The translations under genes and the position numbers were made by a program. Source: Bacteroides finegoldii DSM 17565 (lineage in GTDB: Bacteria > Bacteroidota > Bacteroidia > Bacteroidales > Bacteroidaceae). Taken from it: a stretch of DNA of 64,000 nt. Below the pieces are notes generated by a model, which worked only from the letters and a program-made list of their open reading frames with translations, was not told where the DNA came from and did no database searches. This document shows, in pieces, positions 52,871 through 62,539 of this stretch. The stretch's first letter is position 1. Each line of letters starts with the position of its first letter. The DNA lies in contig NZ_GG688321.1 of the NCBI RefSeq assembly GCF_000156195.1, forward strand, positions 164,274-228,273. The letters are read 5' to 3'.

Positions 52871-55800
52871 TTAGAAGTTAATCTTAACGTTGAATCCTAT
52901 ATTCCGGGTACTCGGCATCATGAAGTAGTCGATTCCCTGATAATAGTTGTTGGTAGTAGCCACCGCTTCCGGGTCGAAAGGAGCCTTGCAATAGATCATC
53001 CACAGGTTGCGTCCCACAAGTGAAACGTTAATGTCGCACACATTGCCCAGCCAGCGACGGGGAATGGTATAACCGATATGCGCTTCCTGCAGGCGTACAT
53101 TCGTCGCGCTGTATGTATAATAGGTAGGAAGTCCGCTCTGCGAAGCCACTACGGAATAGAAACTCTGCGGGTTCACCTGACTACGGTCATTTACCCATAC
53201 GCCGCCCGCATCACGTGCGGCAGCCGATGTCTCGGACACTCCGTACAGATCAAGATAAGCTTGGGTAGCGGAGTAAACAATACCTCCCAAACGGGCAGTA
53301 ACCAAGAATCCGGCATTGATTCCCTTATAAGTGAAGCTATTGTTCCAGGCAAGATTGGCCTTCGGAAGCACACTTCCCAACTTTATGTCACCTGCGTTAT
53401 CAACAGCCGTCACATTGCCGTCATCATCAATCAGCACATTGCCGTTAATGTCACGTTTTAAGTCGGCATGTGTATAAAGATCACCCAATGTGCCACCTTC
53501 TTTCAGAATAAACTTCGCTTTACCGAAACCACGTCCTTCATTGGTTTTCAGTTCCAGCTTGTCAACGTTGTAGATGACTCCGGTTTCCGGATGCACATAA
53601 TTGCGCACCAACTCTACAATCTCATTCTTATTGGTAGAATAAGTAAAGCTGGTATCCCAACCAAAATCTCCCCAGCGATGATTATAAGCCAACATGGCTT
53701 CAAAACCGTAGTTACGTACATATCCGGTCTGCACATAGAGTTTGTCGTAACGCGCGGATACGGGAAGTTCGGGATCGAACGTCTGGTTGTACGTATTGGC
53801 ATAATAGAACGAACCGCTCAACTTGAAATCTTTGAAAAGCGCAGCGTCCAGACCGATTTCCCAAGAATCGGTACGTTCGGGGTACAGTTTGCCGATAGGG
53901 AAGTTCTTTTGAGATTTCCAGTCCATGTTAGTCGCATCATACGAGTAGGTAGGATAAGTAAGGAAACGGGGATAGGGATTACCTACGGAACTGAACGAAC
54001 CGCGCACTTTCAGATAATCCACCCATTCCGGCATTTTTACCATCTCCGAAATGACGGCCGACAAGCCGACTGACGGATAGAAGAAGGAAGCCTGCGGAGA
54101 ATGTGTCAACTGCGAAGCCCAGTCGTTACGTCCCGTCAAAGTGAGGTAAAGCATACTCTTCCAACCAATCTCCGCACTGGCAAAGATAGATTCTGTCGCT
54201 TCACGCCAACCGGTCTGTGTGGCACGCTTCTTGGCATTATCCAAATCGTATACATTGAAAAGATTGGGAATTCCCGTTTCACGTATCGGCCCCGCATATC
54301 CCAGCTCTTTGCTGGTGATACCACTATAACTGGCTCCGATATTGGCAACAATCGTAAAGTCCTGAATACGTTTGTTGATATTTATCAACACATCGGCGTA
54401 TGTCTGCGAATTCTGTCCGTTGTTCACCGTATAATGCCCTTGCGTGCTACCATCGGTCAGTGTCGTACTAGTACTTGCATACAGCTTGCCTTCATACTCG
54501 CTGTGGGTATTGTCGATGCGGACACGGCCTGCCACATTCAACCAGTCCAGAATCTGATAACTCAAACCTGCCGAAGCCATATAACGCTTCTTATTATTGA
54601 GACGAAGATTGCGGTAAGCTATCCAATAAGGGTTCTGCATACGTAAATCCCCCTCACCCTGCGGCCAAAACTGCACACTGATCTTGCGCGCCTCATCCCA
54701 ACGCTCGAAGTTCTTGATTACAGAGAAATCATCTCCACGAGGAAAAAGATAGGCAGAAACCAACGGATTGGAATACTGTCCCTGATTGGTCATATTCCGG
54801 TCGTTCTGAAGGATGTAGCTGGCACTGACATCCAGTTTCATTTTATCATTCAGGAAACTTGTCGTATTGCGGAAAGTGAAGTTATACCGATTATACCTAT
54901 TGTTGGGTACCATACCTGCTGAATTGACAGTAGCCACCGAAAAGAAAGTCTGATTCTTGTCCGTTCCCGTAGATAAAGTCACAGAATTGGAATACACCGC
55001 ACCGGTATCGAAGAAATCACTCGGTTCATATCCGGTCTGTGCGGCCGCATTCAACTTCGGTCCCCAGCTATAAATACTTGAATTACCGGCTTTGCCGTTG
55101 CTCCCGGTTCCGTAGCGTCCTTGAAAATCCGGCATTTTGAAAGGCTTCAACCATTCAATGCCACTGGAGACACCGACCTGCAATTTCCCTACGTGTCCCT
55201 TTTTAGTGGTAATCACAATCGCTCCATTGGCGGCATTACTACCATACATGGCAGCTGCGGCAGCTCCCGTCAGTACGGAGATACTTTCGATGTCTTCGGG
55301 GTTGATGTCGGCAATGGCTTCGGTAGCTCCTTTTGAACCAAATTCCGTATCGCCTCCGCCTCCGAAATTGTACATCGGAATACCGTCGATGACATACAAA
55401 GCATTGCTGCTCTGCTCGATGGACTTCGTACCACGCATCACTACCCTGCTTGCTCCTCCCACACCGGAAGAACTAGTATTGATAGTAACACCCGCTACTT
55501 TACCATTCAGGCTGTTTACAAAGTTGGCGTCTTTAATTTGAGTCAGTTCATCGGATTTCACCTGCTGCACATTGTAACTCAATGCCTTTTGCTCACGCTT
55601 GATACCCAATGCTGTCACTACGACTTCATTCAATAGTTTCGTATCCGAAGCGAGTTGCACGCTGTACTTGTTCGCTCCACCCACTTTCAATGTCTTCGGA
55701 GTATAGCCCACGTAAGAAATACTCAACGTACTGCCTACCGGAGCTTCCAGCGAGAAGTTTCCGTCCATATCGGTGATAGCTCCTATGCTCGTTCCTTCCA

Positions 55801-56233
55801 CCAGCACATTCACACCGATGAGCGGTTCTCCCTGTTCATCCAGCACTTGCCCTGCGATACGTTTGACAGACGCTTGCTCCGCTTCTTTCTTTTCTTGCGG
55901 AACAATGATGACATATTTGCCTTTCAACTGATAAGTATATCCTGTTCCTTTCAGGATTTCGGTGAGAGAGTTCTCCAATGTCGCTTTTTCCAGAGCCAGA
56001 CTGATGGAAGGTTTGTTTTTCAACTGCGATTCGTTGTAGCCGACAGAAAGTTTCGTCTGCTTTTCCACTTCTTTCAGCGCCTCAATGACCGATATGTTTT
56101 TCTTATGGATCGTAATCCGGGCACTGCTATTTTGAGCAAAAGTGGGGATAGAAAGGAGCAGACAGCACAAAAAAAGCATAAATACTCGGCTGATTGTCTG
56201 CTTATTGGCTATAAATTCATAAATTTGCTGCAT
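52871..56233 (-). CDS. SusC/RagA-type TonB-dependent outer-membrane transporter with STN domain
   Basis: The 1120-residue protein has a signal peptide (LFLCCLLLSIPTFAQ), an STN domain (about 38-112), a carboxypeptidase-like repeat domain (about 122-205: IAGQVLDEQGEPLIGVNVLVEGTS), a plug (LNEVVVTALGIKREQKALSYNVQQV... to about 345) and a 22-stranded barrel ending in NIGFNVKINF. The STN domain lets such receptors signal to a FecR-type anti-sigma when substrate is bound. That matches the sigma/FecR pair just upstream. It takes up the glycan with the SusD partner and the TonB-ExbBD motor. Confidence 0.95.
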   Translation of the reverse strand: MQQIYEFIANKQTISRVFMLFLCCLLLSIPTFAQNSSARITIHKKNISVIEALKEVEKQTKLSVGYNESQLKNKPSISLALEKATLENSLTEILKGTGYTYQLKGKYVIIVPQEKKEAEQASVKRIAGQVLDEQGEPLIGVNVLVEGTSIGAITDMDGNFSLEAPVGSTLSISYVGYTPKTLKVGGANKYSVQLASDTKLLNEVVVTALGIKREQKALSYNVQQVKSDELTQIKDANFVNSLNGKVAGVTINTSSSGVGGASRVVMRGTKSIEQSSNALYVIDGIPMYNFGGGGDTEFGSKGATEAIADINPEDIESISVLTGAAAAAMYGSNAANGAIVITTKKGHVGKLQVGVSSGIEWLKPFKMPDFQGRYGTGSNGKAGNSSIYSWGPKLNAAAQTGYEPSDFFDTGAVYSNSVTLSTGTDKNQTFFSVATVNSAGMVPNNRYNRYNFTFRNTTSFLNDKMKLDVSASYILQNDRNMTNQGQYSNPLVSAYLFPRGDDFSVIKNFERWDEARKISVQFWPQGEGDLRMQNPYWIAYRNLRLNNKKRYMASAGLSYQILDWLNVAGRVRIDNTHSEYEGKLYASTSTTLTDGSTQGHYTVNNGQNSQTYADVLININKRIQDFTIVANIGASYSGITSKELGYAGPIRETGIPNLFNVYDLDNAKKRATQTGWREATESIFASAEIGWKSMLYLTLTGRNDWASQLTHSPQASFFYPSVGLSAVISEMVKMPEWVDYLKVRGSFSSVGNPYPRFLTYPTYSYDATNMDWKSQKNFPIGKLYPERTDSWEIGLDAALFKDFKLSGSFYYANTYNQTFDPELPVSARYDKLYVQTGYVRNYGFEAMLAYNHRWGDFGWDTSFTYSTNKNEIVELVRNYVHPETGVIYNVDKLELKTNEGRGFGKAKFILKEGGTLGDLYTHADLKRDINGNVLIDDDGNVTAVDNAGDIKLGSVLPKANLAWNNSFTYKGINAGFLVTARLGGIVYSATQAYLDLYGVSETSAAARDAGGVWVNDRSQVNPQSFYSVVASQSGLPTYYTYSATNVRLQEAHIGYTIPRRWLGNVCDINVSLVGRNLWMIYCKAPFDPEAVATTNNYYQGIDYFMMPSTRNIGFNVKINF
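56220..56227 (+). promoter_or_regulatory. + strand -7 box inside the start of susC, antisense orientation
   Basis: TAAATTTG matches TAnnTTTG on the strand opposite to susC. Transcription from it would begin near 56234 and run over the susC leader and promoter. Confidence 0.4.
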
Positions 56234-56280
56234 CTTCTTAGTATTAGTTTATACAGATAAAGTTAGATTCTCGAATTTAG

Positions 56281-56299
56281 TAGCGTTTGTGTAACGCTA
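56281..56299. promoter_or_regulatory. Inverted repeat in the susC promoter
   Basis: TAGCGTT-TGTGT-AACGCTA lies 48-66 bases before the susC ATG. A near-consensus -7 box TAACTTTA lies at 56258-56265 on the minus strand. The repeat covers the -33 region and may be the ECF sigma or regulator site. Confidence 0.4.
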
Positions 56300-56321
56300 A
56301 TAGTAAGAATTTCGATTTCAC

Positions 56322-56359
56322 ATCCGGGGGAAGGTTGCAGCTTCTCCCGGATATTTTTT
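56322..56359 (+). terminator. Intrinsic terminator on the + strand between susC and fecR
   Basis: The stem is ATCCGGGGGAAG / CTTCTCCCGGAT with a seven-base loop and one G-U pair, followed by ATTTTTTCC. On the minus strand no T-run follows, so it faces the + direction. Confidence 0.7.
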
Positions 56360-56428
56360 CCGCATAGGCTTCTTGTATATTTTAAGGTTAATAATCGGTG
56401 TTATTCAAATAGTCCGGTAGCGGGAACG

Positions 56429-57418
56429 TTATTTATGACGCACCGTCAGATAACATTTGTCGCCCACTATCTTATAATCCAGATTACCCGTCACACGGGC
56501 AATAATATCCATCACTTCTTCTATGGAAGCGTTCTGCCCGAAAGTCAGGTTAAAACGGTCACTTTTCAGGCTGTGAAAGCTATACACGAATGTATAAGGA
56601 TATTTGCGTTCGAGACGGGTGAAGATCTCTTCCATCGTCATACTGCGAAAAACAATCTCACCGCGTTGCCAGGCTGTGACATCCTGCATATCCGGATAAG
56701 TCACACTACCCAAGCGGGTGTGTTTATTATAAGCCAACTGTTCGTTGGGTTTCAGTATCTCTTGCTCTTTCAACCCGTTGTACTCTACCAGAACTTTTCC
56801 CGAAATCAACGTTGCCGTTACCTCTTCCTCTTCGGGATAAGCCGACACATTAAATTCCGTTCCCAATGCCGTGACTTGGAAATCTGCCGACTTTACGATA
56901 AACGGATGTGCTTCGTCACGTCTCACCTTGAAGTTGGCTTCTCCCACCAGATAGACACAACGACTGTCTCCCGTAAACTGTTGAGGATATAGCAAGGTAC
57001 TTTCTGAATTGATCATCACTTGCGTGCCGTCCGGTAAAGTAATATTCTGCATCTCGGTGGTAGGTATATAAGCCTGCAACAAGTCCGGTGCCTGTCTGTT
57101 CTGTAAAGCCAGATAAATAGAGCCAGCGGATACGGCAATCAGCAAAGCCGCTGCAATCTTCCAGATAACCAGCCGCGTATGTAAGGTATGTACTTTTTGT
57201 CTCGTCTTTATTCCGGTGAGTTCTCTCATCCTCTCCAACGAATGTTGATAATTGGGAGTAGTTGCGGATTCGGTAGCTTTCCAAAGCTGACTCAATTCGG
57301 AATCCTTTTCATCGGCACGTTCGTCATCTATAAGCCATACACGAAAATCCCGGTCGACTTCCGCCGGATAGTCATGCTTGATATAACGGTCTATAACGTC
57401 ACGAATATAATTCTTCAT
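56429..57418 (-). CDS. FecR-type anti-sigma factor
   Basis: The 329-residue protein has a cytoplasmic N-terminus that would bind the sigma factor (about 1-80) and one membrane helix (about 84-107, VIWKIAAALLIAVSAGSIYLAL). A periplasmic FecR domain (about 120-215: ITLPDGTQVMINSESTLLYPQQF, then FIVKSADFQVTALGTEFNVSAYPEEEEVTATLISGKVLVE) and a C-terminal DUF4974/STN-like part (about 255-325) follow. It receives the signal from the STN domain of SusC and releases the ECF sigma factor. It follows the sigma gene by about 60 bases. Confidence 0.94.
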   Translation of the reverse strand: MKNYIRDVIDRYIKHDYPAEVDRDFRVWLIDDERADEKDSELSQLWKATESATTPNYQHSLERMRELTGIKTRQKVHTLHTRLVIWKIAAALLIAVSAGSIYLALQNRQAPDLLQAYIPTTEMQNITLPDGTQVMINSESTLLYPQQFTGDSRCVYLVGEANFKVRRDEAHPFIVKSADFQVTALGTEFNVSAYPEEEEVTATLISGKVLVEYNGLKEQEILKPNEQLAYNKHTRLGSVTYPDMQDVTAWQRGEIVFRSMTMEEIFTRLERKYPYTFVYSFHSLKSDRFNLTFGQNASIEEVMDIIARVTGNLDYKIVGDKCYLTVRHK

Positions 57419-57479
57419 AAGGTGATATTTATTGTTTCTAAGAAACGTTTACATAATTACCACCATTCAGAAAGAGAAA

Positions 57480-58031
57480 CTACGGAAAGAACCGGAAGAG
57501 AATAACAAACATTAACACTTTACGAAGTTCGGTCAATGTTTTGTAGATGTGGTCTTCCACTGTGCGCAGAGGGATTTGCAGTTTCTCCGCTATTTCTTTG
57601 TGAGACAAACCTTCAAACCGGCTCATCTCAAATATTTGCCTGCGTTTGGGAGGCAATTGGTCGAGTGTCATCTTGACGAGGAGGAGCACTTCTTTATAAT
57701 AGAGATTTTCGAGCAATGAAGTATCTTCATCACACAAATCGCCTATCAACTGCGCTTTCATTATCTTATCTTCATATTCCTGTTCCACCTTCTGATGTTT
57801 GAAAAGGTTGAAGATTTCATTTCGGGTAACGGTATAAAGATAGCTCGTCATGGTTTCTTGCTCCTGCCAAAGTTCAGGACGTGTCCATAACTTAAGAAAT
57901 ATATTCTGAGCGATGTCTTCCGCATCTTCCTCCGATTTGGTCAACAACTTCGCAAAGTTCTTGACACGAGGGTAGTTAGCCGCGTAAAACCGTTCAAAAC
58001 GAACATCCAAGTCTTCTACTTTTTCACTCAT
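57480..58031 (-). CDS. ECF sigma factor of the PUL
   Basis: The 183-residue protein has region 2 (about 15-95: YPRVKNFAKLLTKSEEDAEDIAQNIFLKLWTRPELW, TSYLYTVTRNEIFNLFKHQ) and region 4 (about 120-170: LDQLPPKRRQIFEMSRFEGLSHKEIAEKLQIPLRTVEDHIYKTL). It is of the Bacteroides family-1 ECF type that pairs with FecR proteins. It should direct transcription of susC and the genes after it when glycan is present. It has its own promoter. Confidence 0.95.
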   Translation of the reverse strand: MSEKVEDLDVRFERFYAANYPRVKNFAKLLTKSEEDAEDIAQNIFLKLWTRPELWQEQETMTSYLYTVTRNEIFNLFKHQKVEQEYEDKIMKAQLIGDLCDEDTSLLENLYYKEVLLLVKMTLDQLPPKRRQIFEMSRFEGLSHKEIAEKLQIPLRTVEDHIYKTLTELRKVLMFVILFRFFP

Positions 58032-58060
58032 CTATTCTGCTTTTTATAATGAAAGCCGGA

Positions 58061-58090
58061 CAAATATAGCCAATTTTAATTTCAGACAAA
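58061..58090 (-). promoter_or_regulatory. Promoter of the PUL sigma/anti-sigma genes
   Basis: On the minus strand TTTG (58087-58090), an 18-base spacer and TATATTTG (58061-58068) fit the housekeeping consensus. The sigma gene starts 30 bases later. Confidence 0.6.
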
Positions 58091-58105
58091 CAAATGTCAG
58101 TAAAA

Positions 58106-58148
58106 AACATCCCGCCTTTCAGTTCATTTGAACTAAAAAGGCGGGATA
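58106..58148 (-). terminator. Terminator after the methylmalonyl-CoA mutase genes
   Basis: ATCCCGCCTTT ... AAAGGCGGGAT with an inner AGTTCA/TGAACT stem makes a long hairpin. On the minus strand it is followed by GTTTTTTACTG. It lies 25 bases after the mutB stop. Confidence 0.75.
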
Positions 58149-58173
58149 AAATCAAAAACAGGAAAGTCCTGTC

Positions 58174-60321
58174 TTATTCTTCATCCATCAGGATTTCCAA
58201 AATCTGGCAAGCAGCTTTCGCCACCGGAGTACCCGGACCGAAGATAGCAGCCACCCCTGCTTTATACAAGAAATCATAATCCTGTGCAGGAATAACGCCA
58301 CCGGCAATCACTACGATATCTTCGCGACCCAGCTTCTTTAATTCCTCAATAATCTGCGGAACCAATGTCTTATGTCCGGCAGCCAACGAAGAAACACCGA
58401 CTACATGAACATCGTTTTCAACAGCTTCACGTGCAGCTTCCGCAGGTGTCTGGAACAACGGTCCCATATCCACGTCAAAACCGCAGTCGGCATAACCGGT
58501 CGCTACCACTTTGGCACCACGGTCGTGACCGTCCTGTCCCATCTTCGCAATCATGATACGGGGTTGACGCCCCTCTTTCTTCGCAAACTTCTCAGCCAGT
58601 TCACAAGCACGCTTGAAGTCGCTATCGTTTTTACTTTCTGATGAATACACGCCTGATATAGTTCTAATTATTGCTTTATAACGTCCTACGACCTGTTCGC
58701 AAGCAGATGAAATCTCGCCCAATGTGGCACGGACGCGCGCTGCCTCCACTGCCAGTTCCAGCAAGTTACCCTTACCGGTCTTCACACATTCGGTAATAGC
58801 CGCCAACGCTTTATCTACCTCAGCCTGGTTACGTCCCTCTTTCAGACGTTTCAGGTTTTCGATCTGTTCAAGACGAACCGCCGTATTATCAATTTCAAGA
58901 ATATCAATCGGAGCTTCTTTGTCCAGACGATACTTGTTCACACCGACAATCGTCTGCTGACCACTGTCGATACGAGCTTGTGTACGTGCAGCGGCCTCTT
59001 CGATACGCATCTTAGGAATACCTGTTTCGATAGCTTTTGCCATGCCACCCAGTTTTTCAATCTCCTGAATATGCTCCCAAGCCTTATGCGCCAACTCATT
59101 CGTCAGAGTCTCTACATAATAAGAACCGCCCCACGGGTCAACATTCTTGCAAATGTATGTTTCTTCCTGAATATAGATCTGAGTGTTACGGGCAATACGT
59201 GCGGAGAAGTCCGTCGGAAGTGCGATAGCCTCATCCAACGCATTGGTATGCAAAGACTGTGTATGTCCCAAAGCGGCAGCCATAGCTTCGATACAAGTAC
59301 GTCCTACGTTATTGAACGGATCCTGTTCGGTCAATGACCAACCGGAAGTCTGTGAGTGGGTACGCAGTGCCAATGATTTCGGATTCTTCGGGTTAAACTG
59401 TTTCACAATCTTCGCCCACAACATACGCGCGGCACGCATCTTGGCAATTTCCATGAAATGGTTCGTCCCAATCGCCCAGAAGAAAGACAGACGCGGAGCA
59501 AATGCATCGATATCAATACCGGCGGCAGTTCCGGCACGAAGATATTCGAGACCGTCGGCAAGCGTATAAGCCAACTCAATATCTGCGGTAGCACCTGCTT
59601 CCTGCATATGGTAACCGGAAATGGAGATGGAGTTGAACTTAGGCATCTTCTGCGAAGTATACTCAAAGATGTCGGAAATAATTTTCATTGAGAATGCAGG
59701 CGGATAAATATAGGTATTACGCACCATGAATTCTTTCAGGATATCATTTTGGATAGTACCAGCCATTTCTTCCAATTTCGCACCTTGCTCCAGACCCGCA
59801 TTGATGTAGAATGCCATAACCGGAAGCACCGCCCCGTTCATTGTCATGGATACGGACATCTTGTTCAAAGGAATACCATCGAACAGGACCTTCATGTTTT
59901 CCAAAGAACAGATAGATACACCCGCTTTACCTACGTCACCTACCACACGTTCGTGATCGGGGTCGTAGCCGCGATGCGTAGCCAAGTCGAATGCAACCGA
60001 CAACCCCTTCTGACCGGAAGCCAGGTTACGGCGATAGAAAGCATTTGATTCTTCGGCAGTGGAAAATCCGGCGTATTGACGGATCGTCCAAGGACGCAGA
60101 GTGTACATTACCGAGTACGGACCACGCAGGTACGGAGGAAGTCCGGCAGCATAGCCGAGATGTTCCATTCCTTCAAGGTCTTCTTTTGTATAAACAGGCT
60201 TCACTTCGATGTGTTCCGGTGTTTTCCAATCAGCGGAGATACCGTTAGCCTTTTGCCATTCAGCACCGTTAGCAGGCTGAAATGCGGCATATATATCAAT
60301 GTTTTTAAAATCTTTTCTCAT
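58174..60321 (-). CDS. mutB: Methylmalonyl-CoA mutase large (catalytic) subunit
   Basis: The 715-residue adenosylcobalamin enzyme interconverts succinyl-CoA and methylmalonyl-CoA, the entry to propionate formation in Bacteroides. The substrate barrel has [61 protein letters not shown] (about 75-135). The C-terminal B12 domain has [32 protein letters not shown] (about 590-620), with DxHxxG in DGHDRG. ...[16 protein letters not shown] closes the fold. It lies one base after the small subunit gene. Confidence 0.97.
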   Translation of the reverse strand: MRKDFKNIDIYAAFQPANGAEWQKANGISADWKTPEHIEVKPVYTKEDLEGMEHLGYAAGLPPYLRGPYSVMYTLRPWTIRQYAGFSTAEESNAFYRRNLASGQKGLSVAFDLATHRGYDPDHERVVGDVGKAGVSICSLENMKVLFDGIPLNKMSVSMTMNGAVLPVMAFYINAGLEQGAKLEEMAGTIQNDILKEFMVRNTYIYPPAFSMKIISDIFEYTSQKMPKFNSISISGYHMQEAGATADIELAYTLADGLEYLRAGTAAGIDIDAFAPRLSFFWAIGTNHFMEIAKMRAARMLWAKIVKQFNPKNPKSLALRTHSQTSGWSLTEQDPFNNVGRTCIEAMAAALGHTQSLHTNALDEAIALPTDFSARIARNTQIYIQEETYICKNVDPWGGSYYVETLTNELAHKAWEHIQEIEKLGGMAKAIETGIPKMRIEEAAARTQARIDSGQQTIVGVNKYRLDKEAPIDILEIDNTAVRLEQIENLKRLKEGRNQAEVDKALAAITECVKTGKGNLLELAVEAARVRATLGEISSACEQVVGRYKAIIRTISGVYSSESKNDSDFKRACELAEKFAKKEGRQPRIMIAKMGQDGHDRGAKVVATGYADCGFDVDMGPLFQTPAEAAREAVENDVHVVGVSSLAAGHKTLVPQIIEELKKLGREDIVVIAGGVIPAQDYDFLYKAGVAAIFGPGTPVAKAACQILEILMDEE

Positions 60322-60322
60322 C

Positions 60323-62227
60323 TTACTTCAATAGTTTGGCGTTAAACTCTTTCAAGGTATCCAGCACATTGACACGGACATGGATAAAGTACTCAATACC
60401 TGCGGCTTTCAATGTATCGGCACATTCCGGATTACCGGCGATGATAAACATAGCACGGCCATTCAAAGCTTTGAAAGCGGGAATTGCATATTCCGCATAT
60501 TCATCATCACTGGAACAAAGCACCACGATATCCGCCTTAGCAGCCATAGCCGCCTCTATTCCTGCCTCAACCGTTTCGAAGCCCAGATTATCAATCACTT
60601 CATAACCGGCACAAGCCAGGAAGTTGCAAGAGTATTGTGCACGTGCCTGACGCATTGCCAGATTACCGATAGTCAACATGAACGCTTTCGGACGTTTGCC
60701 GGACGCTTCCGTCTCAAGACGCAAAGCCTCGAATTCGCTGGCAGCACGGTCGGATACCAAAGTAGCCACATCTTTCTCGCAAGTATGTTCCTTGCCACCG
60801 CCACAACAACATTTTGCCTCAACCGGTTTCTTGTCACCCGCTTTTTCATTAAAGTTGGGGAATTGGTTGGTGCCCAACAATACTTCACGACGCTGTGCCA
60901 CCGCTTTATGACGCGCTTTATTGCTTTCGTTCACAGCAGCCTGAACTGTCCCCGCTTTCAAGGCAGCATAGAAACCACCGGCTTCTTCGACAGACAGGAA
61001 GAGCTCCCAGGCCTGTTTAGCGATAGAGACAGTCAGGTTTTCAATATAATAAGAACCTGCAGCCGGGTCAATCACTTTATCAAAATGAGATTCTTCCTTC
61101 AGCAGCAATTGCTGGTTGCGTGCCAGACGCTCGGAGAATTCATCAGGGGTCTCGTATGTCTTGTCAAATGGAGTAACTGTCATTGAATCCACACCTCCCA
61201 AAGCAGCACTCATCGCTTCGGTTTGCGTACGAAGCAGATTCACATGTGCATCAAACAAAGTAAGATTGAATGTGGAAGTTTCGGCGTGAACCGCCATTTT
61301 TGCAGCGCAACGGCATTCACCGTTAGGACCTTTATTGTCGCAATCACGTACACATTCGGGCTTATAAGAAGCTACGATATTCGCCCAAAGCAGACGTGCG
61401 GCACGGAATTTTGCAATTTCGAGGAAGTAATTGGAGCTGATACCGAAGTTGAACTTGATTTTCTTGGCAACAATAGCAGCGGGAATACCGGCCTCTGTCA
61501 GTTGATTCATGTATTCATTACCCCAAGCCAGCGCATAACCCAACTCCTGAGAAATATAAGCTCCGGCATTGTTCAGAGATAAAGCATTTACATTCAGTAC
61601 ACGATAGAAAGGAAGCGGTTGGATGGCCTCAATCAAAGCTTTGCCCGTTTGCACCATATCGCCTTTTTCCTTACCGCGAGTCAACATCTTATTGAAGAAA
61701 TCATAGTTTATAGAACCTCTCAGTTTCTTCACATCATAATCTTTCTTCTGGAAATAAGCTACCAGCAGATTAGCCAACTCAACGACGTGTCCCTGGCAAG
61801 TAGAGAAGTTCAGTTCAACGCACTCAGCTTGAATATCATTCAACAGTGTTTCAAGATATTCCGCATTGAGTTCCTTTGCTTTCACATGGAAAGAAAGTGA
61901 ATCGACACCCTTATTCAAGATATCCAACGCCTTTGCATTAGCTTCTTTCGGGCATTCCACTCTGATTTCCTGACGAACCAGCCACTCATTGTTGTCTTTC
62001 TTGGTTCCCCTCAGATAAGGGAATTCTCCTGGAAGCGCATCGGTAGTCTTCAAACCCTCCAGATCTTCCATCCGGTAGAAAGGTTTCACTTTGAACCCTT
62101 CGTTCGTTTTCCAAACGAGCTTCTTCTCAAAATCAGCACCTTTCAAATCGGCTGTAACCTTCTCCATCCATTGTTCGGTGGAGACTGGAGAAAAGTCTGA
62201 GAAGAGTTTTTCTTTTTTGTCTGCCAT
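60323..62227 (-). CDS. mutA: Methylmalonyl-CoA mutase small subunit
   Basis: The 634-residue protein is a paralogue of MutB. It has the same barrel outline ([37 protein letters not shown] stretch, [13 protein letters not shown]) but its C-terminal domain lacks DxHxxG ([31 protein letters not shown]), so it cannot bind cobalamin by the usual histidine and is non-catalytic. Two cysteine-rich inserts are odd: one near 290-308 ([16 protein letters not shown]) and one near 467-480 ([14 protein letters not shown]). These may bind a metal or stabilise the dimer. mutB follows. Confidence 0.94.
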   Translation of the reverse strand: MADKKEKLFSDFSPVSTEQWMEKVTADLKGADFEKKLVWKTNEGFKVKPFYRMEDLEGLKTTDALPGEFPYLRGTKKDNNEWLVRQEIRVECPKEANAKALDILNKGVDSLSFHVKAKELNAEYLETLLNDIQAECVELNFSTCQGHVVELANLLVAYFQKKDYDVKKLRGSINYDFFNKMLTRGKEKGDMVQTGKALIEAIQPLPFYRVLNVNALSLNNAGAYISQELGYALAWGNEYMNQLTEAGIPAAIVAKKIKFNFGISSNYFLEIAKFRAARLLWANIVASYKPECVRDCDNKGPNGECRCAAKMAVHAETSTFNLTLFDAHVNLLRTQTEAMSAALGGVDSMTVTPFDKTYETPDEFSERLARNQQLLLKEESHFDKVIDPAAGSYYIENLTVSIAKQAWELFLSVEEAGGFYAALKAGTVQAAVNESNKARHKAVAQRREVLLGTNQFPNFNEKAGDKKPVEAKCCCGGGKEHTCEKDVATLVSDRAASEFEALRLETEASGKRPKAFMLTIGNLAMRQARAQYSCNFLACAGYEVIDNLGFETVEAGIEAAMAAKADIVVLCSSDDEYAEYAIPAFKALNGRAMFIIAGNPECADTLKAAGIEYFIHVRVNVLDTLKEFNAKLLK

Positions 62228-62304
62228 AGTTTATTTAAAATTAAAACAAGATTAATATTGTCTTTATTTTTATCTATCTCTCTAAATGTCCGTTGTTCGA
62301 CTTG

Positions 62305-62312
62305 CAAATATA
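62305..62312 (-). promoter_or_regulatory. Bacteroides -7 box for mutA-mutB
   Basis: On the minus strand TATATTTG matches TAnnTTTG, about 78 bases before the mutA start. No cobalamin riboswitch-like structure is seen in the leader. Confidence 0.45.
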
Positions 62313-62466
62313 ACCAAATAGTTAAAACAATACTCTTTTTTAGGGAAAATTCGCACAGCCCGGAAAATGAAGAATAGGAAATGGGAAATGAAAAATTACC
62401 ATTATTCATCCCATATATACAATAGGTATAGAAATTCTTCATTTTTCATTTTTAGTTCTTCATTTA

Positions 62467-62498
62467 TTTGATTTGCTCCAATGTTATGAGTAATTTTG
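62467..62498 (+). promoter_or_regulatory. Promoter of the AspT/YidE-type transporter
   Basis: TTTG (62467-62470), a 20-base spacer and TAATTTTG (62491-62498) fit the Bacteroides consensus. The ATG at 62540 is 41 bases downstream. Confidence 0.6.
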
Positions 62499-62539
62499 CA
62501 CCCGTTTTATAAAAGACATTATAAAAACTACTATAAATT

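Larger units (their letters stand above)
56234..56359 (+). ncRNA. Candidate antisense small RNA across the susC leader
   Basis: A + strand -7 box (56220-56227) and a strong + strand terminator (12-bp stem, 56322-56352, then six T) enclose about 125 bases. They lie between susC and the anti-sigma gene, both on the minus strand. There is no + strand gene nearby that would need this terminator. The position and type match DonS-like antisense RNAs that repress sigma/anti-sigma-controlled N-glycan PULs in Bacteroides. Transcription is not shown, so this is a prediction. Confidence 0.45.
62228..62539. other. Divergent intergenic region between mutA and the transporter
   Basis: It holds a mutA -7 box (TATATTTG on the minus strand, 62305-62312), a repeat of the ATTCTTCATTTTTCATT type with an imperfect inverted copy (about 62366-62465), and the transporter promoter. 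No coding frame is supported. Confidence 0.55.

Noticed and set aside
62228..62310. Possible cobalamin riboswitch before the B12-dependent mutase genes
   Set aside because: The leader is only about 70 AU-rich bases, with no B12-box-like sequence.
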